Shown in pieces: positions 32,856 through 40,629 of a stretch of 64,000 bases of DNA (position 1 is the stretch's first letter; each line of letters opens with the position of its first letter). The notes under the pieces are model-generated. The model saw only the letters and a program-made list of their open reading frames with translations. It was not told the origin of the DNA and did not search any database. Origin of the DNA: Parerythrobacter_A sp963799315 (lineage in GTDB: Bacteria > Pseudomonadota > Alphaproteobacteria > Sphingomonadales > Sphingomonadaceae). The stretch spans positions 1 to 64,000 of the forward strand of contig CAWCWP010000001.1 of assembly GCA_963799315.1 (NCBI GenBank). Direction: 5' to 3'. Both the position numbers and the translations under genes were made by a program.

Positions 32856-33131
32856 ATGATCAAAGCATGGTTCCTGCTAAGCCCGCTGCTGTGGCTTGCA
32901 GTAGGCTGGGGGACGATCGACGTTGGCGCGGGGCTGTTGTTCGGTCTCCTCTCGTTCATTGTCGCCGTGTCGGCCTATCTGCTTGCGCATCGTTACGGCA
33001 GTCCGGCACCGGGCGCATTGGCGGCGGGCTTTGGTCTGGTCGGTCCGTTTATTATCGCCGGACTATTCCCCGCATTGGGCGGCGGCGAAAGAACGACTAC
33101 CGTTACCGTCACTCTCCCGGCCCAGACATGA
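32856..33131 (+). CDS. Small membrane protein, hypothetical
   Basis: A 91-residue protein with three hydrophobic segments (~5-20 FLLSPLLWLAVGWGTI, ~24-45 GAGLLFGLLSFIVAVSAYLLA, ~54-75 ALAAGFGLVGPFIIAGLFPAL) and a Thr/Val-rich tail. It has no recognised domain. Its stop overlaps the hisF start by 4 nt (ATGA), which couples its translation to hisF; this makes a real gene likely even though no homologue comes to mind. A His-unrelated role is probable. Confidence 0.65.
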   Translation: MIKAWFLLSPLLWLAVGWGTIDVGAGLLFGLLSFIVAVSAYLLAHRYGSPAPGALAAGFGLVGPFIIAGLFPALGGGERTTTVTVTLPAQT

Positions 33132-33905
33132 CCGTCTGCGTGCGTGTCATACCCTGCCTCGACATGGCGGAGGGCCGCGTAGTCAAGGGCGTCAACTTCG
33201 TCGACCTGCGCGATGCGGGCGATCCGGTGGAGCAGGCGCAGGCCTATGATGCGGCGGGGGCGGACGAGCTGTGTTTTCTCGACATTTCGGCGACGCATGA
33301 GGGGCGCGGCACGCTGCTCGATATCGTGCGGCGCACGGCGGCGGTGTGCTTCATGCCGCTGACCGTGGGCGGCGGCGTGCGCAGTGCCGACGATGCGCGC
33401 GCGCTGCTGCTGGCAGGGGCGGACAAGGTCGCGGTGAACAGCGCAGCGGTGGCACGGCCCGAACTAGTCAGCGAGATCGCGGCGCGTTTCGGCAGCCAGT
33501 GTGTCGTCGCTTCCGTCGATGCGCGGAATGTGGCGCCGGGGCATTGGGAAATCTTTACGCATGGCGGACGCAAGCCGACCGGTATCGACGCTGTGGCCCA
33601 TGCGATAAAGCTCGCCGAAGCTGGGCGCGGGCGAATTGCTGGTGACCTCGATGGATGGCGACGGCACGAAGGCGGGCTACGACCTCGACCTGACGCGCAC
33701 CATCGCCGATGCGGTATCGGTCCCGGTCATCGCCAGCGGCGGCGTGGGCACGCTGGACCATTTGGTCGAAGGCGTGACGAAAGGCCACGCCAGCGCGGTT
33801 CTCGCCGCGTCGATCTTCCATTTCGGCCAGCATTCGATTGCCGAGGCGCACGCCGCCCTGCGCGCCGCCGGACTTCCTGCGCGGGATGTAACACCTGCCG
33901 TCTGA
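33128..33905 (+). CDS. hisF: Imidazole glycerol phosphate synthase, cyclase subunit (frameshift near 33619)
   Basis: About 258 residues, the ammonia-using (beta/alpha)8 partner of HisH. Blocks: VIPCLDMAEGRVVKGVNFVDLRDAG with catalytic Asp ~11, ELCFLDISATHEGR, MPLTVGGGVRSADD (~80), VAVNSAAVA, VVASVDARN, LVTSMDGDGTKAGYD with the second catalytic Asp (~175 region), VIASGGVGTLDH and AASIFHFGQHSI. A surplus G in GCCGAAGCTGGGCG (~33617-33621) shifts the frame; the length is 3n+1. Translation is coupled to the small membrane gene upstream. Confidence 0.93.
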
Positions 33906-33973
33906 GCGGTGCCAAGTCGGGACAGTCGCTTGGACGCGCTTGTCGGCGATGGCATGGGTGTCATCAGGCAGCC

Positions 33974-34156
33974 ATGCGCTTTTTCCCCGCCTTTGCTATC
34001 CTGGTCATGAGCGCGCCTTTGGCCGCCAAGGACAGCGCGGCGATCCCCGAACCTAGCAATATGGCGCTGTTCGGGCTGGGGCTGCTTGGCCTGGTGGTGG
34101 GACGACAATTTGCCAAATCGCGCATCGACCGCGACGAGCCGCCTTCCGGCGATTGA
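33974..34156 (+). CDS. Minimal PEP-CTERM-type small protein
   Basis: A 60-residue peptide. Residues 1-18 are a signal-like hydrophobic segment (MRFFPAFAILVMSAPLAA). The C-terminal part reads IPEPSNMALFGLGLLGLVVGRQF followed by basic residues: a PEP box, a single membrane helix and a positive tail, the exact layout of exosortase-sorted PEP-CTERM proteins. There is almost no mature domain between the two signals. It sits between hisF and hisE in the same direction. A short ORF like this could be missed by annotation; the domain pattern argues that it is real. An EpsH-type exosortase should then exist elsewhere in the genome. Confidence 0.65.
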   Translation: MRFFPAFAILVMSAPLAAKDSAAIPEPSNMALFGLGLLGLVVGRQFAKSRIDRDEPPSGD

Positions 34157-34189
34157 CCATTCGTCCGGCGCCACGCATGGTCGTGCGCG

Positions 34190-34519
34190 ATGGATACGCC
34201 CGCAACCGATACCTTGGCCCGCCTCGAAGCTGTCATCGCGGATCGCAGCACAGGCGACGTTGCGTCGTCTTATGTGGCCAGGCTCCTTGGCAGCGCGCCG
34301 GCACTGCCCGCGCGCAAGCTGGGCGAGGAGGCGGTGGAAACGGTCGTCGCCGCGCTGGCCGGCACTCGCGAGGAGCTGACGTCGGAGGCGGCGGACCTGC
34401 TATTCCATTTGCTGGTGCTGCTGCGCGCGAAGGATGTGCCGCTGGCCGATGTGCTGGCCGAACTGGACAGGCGCGACGGGGTGTCCGGCCTTGACGAGAA
34501 AGCCGCAAGAGGACGCTGA
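34190..34519 (+). CDS. hisE: Phosphoribosyl-ATP pyrophosphatase
   Basis: A 109-residue all-alpha NTP pyrophosphatase, step 2 of histidine synthesis. The MazG-like metal motifs are KLGEEAVETVVAAL (ExxE, ~43-56) and SEAADLLFHLLVLL (ExxD, ~70-83). An N-terminal DTLARLEAVIADR matches HisE. Its stop overlaps the hinT ATG by one base (TGATG), so hisE and hinT are coupled, the arrangement common in alphaproteobacteria. Confidence 0.94.
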   Translation: MDTPATDTLARLEAVIADRSTGDVASSYVARLLGSAPALPARKLGEEAVETVVAALAGTREELTSEAADLLFHLLVLLRAKDVPLADVLAELDRRDGVSGLDEKAARGR

Positions 34520-34902
34520 TGCCGATCGACGCAACTGAGCCGTATGACGACGCCAATATCTTCGCCAGGATCCTTCGCGGCGAGATACCAGCAAAGACGG
34601 TGTACGAGGACGACCATGCGCTCGCTTTCGAGGATATCAATCCGCAGGCACCGGTGCATGTGCTGGTCATTCCCAAGGGGCGCTATGTCAGCTTCGACGA
34701 CTTTTCGCGCGACGCAAGCGAAGCCGAAATCGCCGGGTTCATGCGCGCGGTCGGCACCGTTGCACGCGACCTGAAATTGGTGGAACCCGGCTATCGCCTG
34801 CTCGCCAATATCGGCGCGCATGGCCATCAGGAGGTGCCGCACCTGCATGTCCATCTGTTCGGCGGTGAGCCGCTGGGACCGATGCTGGCGCGCAGGTCAT
34901 AG
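34519..34902 (+). CDS. hinT: HIT family nucleotide hydrolase (HinT-like)
   Basis: A 127-residue histidine-triad protein: NIFARILRGEIPAKTVYEDDHALAFEDI, APVHVLVIPKGRYVS, and the catalytic triad EVPHLHVHLFGG (HxHxH) near residue 112, with NIGAHGHQ before it. HinT-type enzymes hydrolyse adenosine phosphoramidates and are often encoded after hisE. Length and motif positions are normal. Confidence 0.93.
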   Translation: MPIDATEPYDDANIFARILRGEIPAKTVYEDDHALAFEDINPQAPVHVLVIPKGRYVSFDDFSRDASEAEIAGFMRAVGTVARDLKLVEPGYRLLANIGAHGHQEVPHLHVHLFGGEPLGPMLARRS

Positions 34903-35013
34903 GATGAGAGGGTAGGCTTGCCGCAGGTGCGGCACGGCCTGCCTTCGGAATGTCTGTACAGCGCATGTTTCGTTTGCCGCCGCGCCAGCGCAGTCGCTAA
35001 TGCACAAACCGCA

Positions 35014-35490
35014 ATGTCCGCGCTTCCCACTCCTCCTGACGGTCTTATCGAGGGCACACGCCACCTCTATGCCGTGCGCGCCTATTACGAGGATACCGAC
35101 CTGTCCGGCGTGGTCTATCACGCCAACTACCTGCGCTGGTTCGAGCGGGCGCGGTCGGACCTGCTGCGATGCCTGCAGATCGACCAGCGCGCGGCGGTCG
35201 AGGCGGGGACCGGTGCCTATGCCGTTGCCGACCTCTCCATCCGCTATCGCCGCCCGGCACGGCTGGATGACGATGTTCGGATAGAGACCCGATGCACGCA
35301 AATGCGCGCCGCCAGCGTGCGGATGGTGCAGCGCGCGACGCGGATCGATGACGAGACCCTTCTGGCCGATATCGACCTGCGCGTCGGCTTCGTTGCCCCC
35401 GATGGCCGTCCGGTCCGCCAGCCCGAAGCATGGCGCGACGCCTTTGCCAACTTCCTTGAAGAACCCGCCCTGGATACCGGAACACGATGA
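35014..35490 (+). CDS. ybgC: Tol-Pal system-associated acyl-CoA thioesterase YbgC
   Basis: A 158-residue hotdog thioesterase. The hallmark YYEDTDLSGVVYHANYLRWFERARSDLL (catalytic Asp in EDTD, then HxNY) is near residue 24, followed by VADLSIRYRRPARLDDDV. Family members hydrolyse short-chain or lipid-linked acyl-CoA at the membrane. ATG 35014 gives the usual N-terminus; an upstream ATG at 34918 would add 32 unlikely residues. Its stop overlaps the tolQ ATG by 4 nt, beginning the tol-pal operon. Confidence 0.92.
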   Translation: MSALPTPPDGLIEGTRHLYAVRAYYEDTDLSGVVYHANYLRWFERARSDLLRCLQIDQRAAVEAGTGAYAVADLSIRYRRPARLDDDVRIETRCTQMRAASVRMVQRATRIDDETLLADIDLRVGFVAPDGRPVRQPEAWRDAFANFLEEPALDTGTR

Positions 35491-36209
35491 CCGCTTTCGA
35501 CTTACTCGCCGCTGCCGCCACCACCGCCGCCGCGCCATCGACGCGGCTCGATCCGCTGGAACTGTTCCTCGATGCCGATATCGTGGTGCAGGCGGTGATG
35601 GTCGGCCTGATCCTCGCCAGCATCTGGAGCTGGATGATTATCGTCGGCTTCATCCTGCGGATGCGGCGGGTGCGCGCCAAGAGCACCACGTTCGAAAACG
35701 CCTTCTGGCAAAGCGACGATTTCGAGGCGCTGGCCCGCGACAAGGCGCGCGACAACATCCCGTCGGCGCGGGTTGCGGGCGTGGCGTTTGCCGAATGGCG
35801 GCGCTCCACCAAGACCGCGCCTGCCGACCGCGACCGCGACGGGGTGCGGCAACGGCTGGCGCAGACGATGGAAAGCCAGGTCGCCGAGGAAGCGGAAGGG
35901 CTGGCGACGCGGCTCACCTTCCTCGCCACGGTCGGCTCGGTCGCGCCCTTCGTCGGCCTGTTCGGCACGGTGTGGGGCATCATGAACAGCTTCTTCCAGA
36001 TCGGGGCGCAGCAGAACAGCTCGCTCGCGGTGGTTGCGCCAGGGATCTCGGAGGCACTGTTCGCCACCGCCATCGGTTTGTTCGCCGCCATTCCCGCCGT
36101 CATCGCCTATAACCGCTTCAGCCATTCGGTGAACGCCTACGAAGCGCGGCTGCACCGCTTTGCGGACCGGCTGCACGCGGCGCTGAGCCGCCAGCTGGAG
36201 CGGCTGTGA
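35487..36209 (+). CDS. tolQ: Tol-Pal system proton-channel subunit TolQ
   Basis: A 240-residue inner-membrane protein with three helices (~32-57 VVQAVMVGLILASIWSWMIIVGFIL, ~140-163 LATVGSVAPFVGLFGTVWGIMNSF and ~180-205 GISEALFATAIGLFAAIPAVIAYN). The second and third match the ExbB/TolQ family channel helices with the conserved Thr/Pro. It is the first gene of tolQRAB-pal, coupled to ybgC by an ATGA overlap; no frameshift. Confidence 0.95.
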   Translation: MTAFDLLAAAATTAAAPSTRLDPLELFLDADIVVQAVMVGLILASIWSWMIIVGFILRMRRVRAKSTTFENAFWQSDDFEALARDKARDNIPSARVAGVAFAEWRRSTKTAPADRDRDGVRQRLAQTMESQVAEEAEGLATRLTFLATVGSVAPFVGLFGTVWGIMNSFFQIGAQQNSSLAVVAPGISEALFATAIGLFAAIPAVIAYNRFSHSVNAYEARLHRFADRLHAALSRQLERL

Positions 36210-36220
36210 TGAAGTTTTTC

Positions 36221-36395
36221 TGCTCGCTGACGCTCGGTGCTGTGCCATCCCACGCGTTTTTAACGGGTGCGCTCCGGACATCCGTCCTCCGCTTGCTGTG
36301 CCGTCCCACGCCCCCGCCCGACCACCCATAGGATATCCTGCCGTGGGTGGTCGGGCGGGGGCGTGGGACGGCACAGCACCGAGCGTTAGCGAGCA
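36221..36395. repeat. Long palindromic element, copy B (between tolQ and tolR)
   Basis: The inner stem is perfect over 34 bp, 36295-36328 with 36344-36377 (core CCCACGCCCCCGCCCGACCA / TGGTCGGGCGGGGGCGTGGG), closing a 15-nt loop that itself contains GGATATCC. The right arm can also pair with an outer left copy at 36221-36255 with two mismatches, so two alternative folds exist. The right end AGCACCGAGCGTTAGCGAGC and the left GACATCCGTCCTCCGC are shared with copy A at 31086. It separates tolQ from tolR. Confidence 0.88.
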
Positions 36396-36461
36396 AATAA
36401 AAACGCCCTTCGCCAACCCTGTAACCTCCGCTTCCCTCACCTCAAATCAGGTCACACTTTA

Positions 36462-36996
36462 ATGGCTATGGGCATCGCCACAGTGGGCGGCGGCCGTCGC
36501 AGCGCGTGGTGCGCGACGTGCGCCGATGGCGGAGATCAATGTCACGCCGTTCGTCGATGTGATGCTGGTGCTGCTCATCATCTTCATGGTCACCGCGCCG
36601 CTGCTGACCACCGGCGTGCCGGTCGACCTGCCCGACAGCCGGGCCGACGCTCTGCCCGAAGAAACCGAACCGGTGACGCTCAGCATTGCCAATGACGGCG
36701 TGATCTATCTCGACGAGGAGCCGCTTGGCGCGGGCGCATTGCCTGCTGCGCTGGCGGCTATCGGACCGGGCGCGGACGGGCAGCGACCGGCGGTGACGCT
36801 GCGCGCCGACCGCACGCTCGATTACGGGCGCGTGATGGGCGTGATGGGCGAGCTGAACCGCGCCGGCTTCACACGCATCGCGCTGGTCACGCAGGCCGCC
36901 GCAGCGGTCCCGGTTGCAGCTGCGCCCATAATAGAGACGCGTACCGACACGTCTGTGGATAGCGCAGCCATCGCCGGTTCAGGCGATGCGGAATAG
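36462..36996 (+). CDS. tolR: Tol-Pal system protein TolR / ExbD family (frameshift near 36503)
   Basis: About 177 residues. One membrane helix follows the short N-terminal arm: MAEINVTPFVDVMLVLLIIFMVTAPLL has the proton-pathway Asp (PFVDVMLVLLIIFM). The periplasmic domain contains VPVDLPDS, VTLSIANDGVIYLDEEPL and the C-terminal YGRVMGVMGELNRAGFTRIALVT. The first 13 codons (MAMGIATVGGGRR) are in another frame from the rest; one surplus G in CGCAGCGCGTGG (36498-36509) accounts for it and the total is 3n+1. It follows copy B of the palindrome. Confidence 0.92.
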
Positions 36997-37875
36997 CCCT
37001 GCGACAATGGAGACAGCACGCCTTCGCCCAGAGGAAATCGCCGGACTGGCGATTGCTGTGGTGCTGCATCTCGCCGTGCTTGGCGGCGCTGGCCTTGCAA
37101 TTCGCCACCGCCGATCCCGTGCCGCCGCCCGAACAGCGGGTCACGGTCAGCCTGTCGCAGGAAGTCGGCCTGACCAGCGCCGCGCCGCAGCCCGTTCCCG
37201 AAAGCCGCGCTGCCGCTGCACCGACCCTGAGCGACACGCCCGCACCGGCACTGGTGCCTGCACCCGCCCAAGTCGATCCGGCTCCGCGTGCCGTAGAAAC
37301 GGTCGCCCCGTCGCGTCCTGCAACACGTCCGACGCCCCGCAGCCGCCCTGCAACACAACCTGCAACTCGCGCCCAATCGCGTAGCCAGCCCCGTTCGCAG
37401 CCCCGTTCACGGCCAAGTGCCAGAAGCGCCCCTGCGGCAAAACCTTCGACACCCGCTGCGCGTAGCGGTGCCAGCCGTCTCGACGATGCCTTTACCGCTG
37501 GCATCGGCTCTTCCGCCACCAGCAGCGAAACCCGCGCGCCCGCCGCCACATTCGGCGCGCGCGAACAGGCGGCGTTAAGCAGCGCCATCAACCGCCAGCT
37601 CAAGCCGCACTGGCGCGGCAAGGCGCCTTCCGGCCTCGATGCGGAGCGTCTCGTCACGGTGCTGGCGTGGGACATGAACGCGGACGGATCATTGAAAGGC
37701 ACGCCGCGCGTCGTCAGCGCAGTCGGGCATTACCGACGCCAACCGTGCGCAGGCGGATCGTCATGCCGAGGTCGCCATTGCAGCGGTCAAGCTGGCTGCC
37801 CCTTTCAATTTGCCGCCAGAGTTTTACGATAAATGGAAACGCGTGCGCGACTGGCGTTTCGACAGAAGGCTGTAA
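36986..37875 (+). CDS. tolA: TolA-like energy transducer (two frameshifts)
   Basis: About 295 residues. An N-terminal membrane helix (IAGLAIAVVLHLAVL then AALALQFATADPV) is split by a surplus G in CTTGGCGGCG (~37080). A long Pro/Ser/Arg/Ala-rich linker follows (~60-165; RSQPRSQPRSRPS repeats). The C-terminal TolA/TonB-like domain is AALSSAINRQLKPHW, VTVLAWDMNADGSL, and after a second surplus G in GCAGTCGGGCATT (~37733), ITDANRAQADRHAEV and YDKWKRVRDWRF. Total length is 3n+2, matching two insertions. The start overlaps the tolR end by 11 nt; it precedes tolB by 3 nt. It should span the periplasm and bind TolB/Pal. Confidence 0.88.
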
Positions 37876-37878
37876 CGA

Positions 37879-39274
37879 ATGATGCGTATTTGGTTTTTCG
37901 CCGTTGTGTTGATGCCTTGGTTAAGTGCACCCCTGGCGGTGCAGGCGCAGGATCTTGCGCCGCCGCAGCCCGTCACCGAAGCGGTCGAGACCGTGGAGCA
38001 GGACACCGGCCTGTCGGGCAGCGTCACCGACGATAGCGATTACCGCAATCTCGAAATTGCAATTGCCGCCTTCGCAACGGACCGCGACGTATCGACGCCC
38101 GCCAATGCCAGCGGAACATCTGCGCTGGGCACAGAACTGGCGCGCGTGGTCTTCAACGATCTGCGCAATAACGGCCTGTTCGAGCCGACCGGCCCCGACG
38201 CCCTGCCGCGCCCCAGCTTCGCGCAAATCACCGCCCCGGCATGGAGCGGCTGGTCGCAGCGCAGCACCGAAATGCTGGTGCATGGCTATGTCCAGGCGCG
38301 GGGCGACGGGCGGCTGACGGTCGGCTGCTACCTTTACGACGTCGCGTTGCAGGACGAGCTGGCGCGTGCGGGCTGGATCGTGCCTCCGCGCGACTGGCGC
38401 CGCGCCGCGCACAAATGTGCCGACCTCATCTATTCGCGGCTGACCGGCGAAAGCCCGTTCTTCGACAGCAAGATCGCCTATATCGCGGAGACCGGGCCAA
38501 AGGATAACCGCACGAAACGGCTGGCCATCATGGACAGCGACGGGGCCAATCACCGCTTCGTGACCACCGGCGGCGCGACCGCGCTTACGCCGCGCTATTC
38601 GCCCGATTATTCCCGGCTGCTCTACTTGTCCTATGTCGACGGCAATCCGCGCATCTACATCTACGATATCGGCAGCGGGCGGCAGACTTTGGTGACGGAG
38701 AACGCAAACCCCACCTTCGCACCGCGCTGGAGCCCGGACGGACGCAGCATCCTGTATTCGATGGCAGTGGCGGGCAATACCGACATCTATCGCGTGCCTA
38801 GCCAGCGGCGGCCCCGCAACCCGGCTGACCAATACGCCGGGCATCGATATCGGCGGCAGCTATTCGCCCGACGGCAGACGCATCGTGTTCGAATCCGACC
38901 GTTCGGGCAGCCAGCAGATCTATGTTATGGACGCAGACGGATCGAACCAGAAGCGGCTGTCCTTCTTCGGCGGGCGCGCCGCAACACCCGAATGGTCGCC
39001 GCGCGGAGACCAGATCGCCTTCACGCACATCGCGGGCAATTTCCGCATCGCGGTGATGAGCCCGGGCGGCGGGTCGCTGCGCCATCTAACCGATAGCTGG
39101 CAGGACGAGGCACCGACCTGGGCGCCCAATGGCCGCATTGTCCAGTTCTTCCGCACCGAACGCGGGACCGGCGATACCGGCCTGTACCAGGTTGACCTGA
39201 CCGGCGACAACGAACGCCGCCTGCCCACGCCCGTTGCGGCGTCGGACCCGAGCTGGGGTCCGATCCTGCCGTGA
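37879..39274 (+). CDS. tolB: Tol-Pal system beta-propeller protein TolB (frameshift near 38800)
   Basis: About 464 residues with a signal peptide (cleavage near VQAQ). The N-terminal TolB domain has IAAFATDR, ALGTELARVVFNDLRNNGLFEP and LVHGYVQARGDGRLTVGCYLYDV. The propeller repeats follow with WSPDGRSILYSMAVAGNTDIY, SYSPDGRRIVFESDRSG, WSPRGDQIAFTHI and WAPNGRIVQFFR. A surplus A in GTGCCTAGCCAGC (~38798-38802) shifts the frame; the length is 3n+1. It is the periplasmic partner of Pal. Confidence 0.93.
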
Positions 39275-39305
39275 CGTGTCCGATGATTTTTCAAGGAGAG
39301 AGCCG

Positions 39306-39827
39306 ATGAATAGCCGTCTTATTGTCGCATCGCTGCTGACCGGAACGCTCGCGCTGGGGGCGTGCAAGCCCAAGGCACCCGACGTGCTGCCGCCCGAACC
39401 GGTGCAGCGCACGAGCACAGTAAACACCACGCCGGTCGATCCGAATGCGGGCGTGCCGCAACCCGGATCGCAGGGGCACTTCGTCAATGCGGTGCAGGGG
39501 CAGAACGTTATCCTGTTCGACACCGACCGCTACAATATCGACAGCGCTGACGCCGCCGCCCTGCAAACGCAGGCGCAATATCTCAGCCAGTATCCCGGCG
39601 TGTCCGTCACGGTGGAGGGCCATGCCGACGAACGCGGCACGCGCGAATACAACCTCGCCCTGGGCGAACGGCGCGCCAATGCGGCCAAGAACTACCTCGT
39701 CAGCCTGGGCATTGCGGCAAACCGCATTCGCACCGTCAGCTATGGCAAGGAACGCCCCGAAGCACTCGGCTCCAACGAAAACGCCTGGAGCCGCAACCGT
39801 CGCGCAGTGACAGTCGTTATCGGCTGA
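39306..39827 (+). CDS. pal: Peptidoglycan-associated lipoprotein Pal
   Basis: A 173-residue outer-membrane lipoprotein. The lipobox is LGAC (Cys ~20); a Pro/Thr linker reaches ~60, then an OmpA-like domain: NVILFDTDRYNIDSADAAAL, GHADERGTREYNLALGERRANAAKNYL (peptidoglycan-binding Asp and Arg) and ENAWSRNRRAVTVV. It links the outer membrane to the cell wall with the Tol complex. AAGGAGAG lies just before ATG 39306. Last gene of the tol-pal operon. Confidence 0.96.
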   Translation: MNSRLIVASLLTGTLALGACKPKAPDVLPPEPVQRTSTVNTTPVDPNAGVPQPGSQGHFVNAVQGQNVILFDTDRYNIDSADAAALQTQAQYLSQYPGVSVTVEGHADERGTREYNLALGERRANAAKNYLVSLGIAANRIRTVSYGKERPEALGSNENAWSRNRRAVTVVIG

Positions 39828-39829
39828 TC

Positions 39830-39925
39830 TTAGACGATTGCGAAGGACGGCAGGATGGCGACCAGCGCCAGGCCTGCCGTCATCGCGGAACTTATAAGGG
39901 CGGAGATACGAAGCGGGGCGGACAT
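39830..39925 (-). CDS. Possible 31-residue hydrophobic peptide
   Basis: A short minus-strand ORF, MSAPLRISALISSAMTAGLA.., is one hydrophobic helix with a charged N-terminus and ends 3 nt after the pal stop in the opposite direction. GAAAGAAC lies 6-13 nt ahead of the ATG. Similar tiny membrane peptides exist, but chance cannot be excluded for a sequence of this length. Confidence 0.3.
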   Translation of the reverse strand: MSAPLRISALISSAMTAGLALVAILPSFAIV

Positions 39926-40076
39926 AGCGGTTCTTTCGGCGGTCGGTTTGCGCTGCGGTGCAGCGTGAATACCTCCAGCGCCTGACACCCCGCTTCGTTC
40001 CCGCCTTTTAATGCCGCGCCAAAGCGCGTAGGTGCGCGGCCATGTTTGCCCACATTCCAGCTTCACGATCCCTCTC

Positions 40077-40610
40077 ATGGTAGGCGCGCGCCGGTCCAAT
40101 GATTGGGGCTTCCCCCGCTGGCGCGGTTACAGCGCCTCGCGCGATACCGTCACCGTGCGCGAATGCGACCGGCACGGCTGCGACCAGCCCGGCGATTGCC
40201 CCGCGCCCAAGGCGCCCAACAGCCCCGACCGCTGGTATTTCTGCCAGACGCATGCCGCGGAATACAACCGCAAGTGGGACTATTTCGAAGGGCTGGACAA
40301 GGCCGAGAAAGCCGCGCGCGCCAAGTCGGAGCAGGCCGAAAACGCAGGCTACGCCGAGGCACAGCATTACGGCTGGAGCGCCAGCGGCGACGGCAGTCGC
40401 ACCGCGGACGAGATGCGCGCGCTGGACGTGTTCGACCTGGAAGCGGACGCCGGATTCGAGCAGATCAAACGCAGCTTCCGCGTCCGCGCCAAGGCGGTGC
40501 ATCCCGACGTGAAGCCCGGGGATGCCGACGCGGCGGCGGAATTCCAGAAGATCCAGCTCGCCTACGAAGTGCTGAAAGCGGCGGAAGAACGGCGCGTCTG
40601 GAAGGGGTGA
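40077..40610 (+). CDS. J-domain (DnaJ-like) protein
   Basis: A 177-residue protein. The N-terminal half contains two Cys/His pairs (RECDRHGCDQPGDCP, WYFCQTHAAEYN) that could bind a metal. The C-terminal ~70 residues are a J-domain: ALDVFDLEADAGFEQIKRSFRVRAKAVHPDVKPGDADAAAEFQKIQLAYEVL-type layout with the HPD loop intact (AVHPDV). Such J-proteins with an N-terminal Cys region are common in Rhodobacterales and Sphingomonadales and presumably recruit DnaK. Start: ATG 40077. Confidence 0.85.
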   Translation: MVGARRSNDWGFPRWRGYSASRDTVTVRECDRHGCDQPGDCPAPKAPNSPDRWYFCQTHAAEYNRKWDYFEGLDKAEKAARAKSEQAENAGYAEAQHYGWSASGDGSRTADEMRALDVFDLEADAGFEQIKRSFRVRAKAVHPDVKPGDADAAAEFQKIQLAYEVLKAAEERRVWKG

Positions 40611-40629
40611 TGCCGCGACAGGGCGCGCG

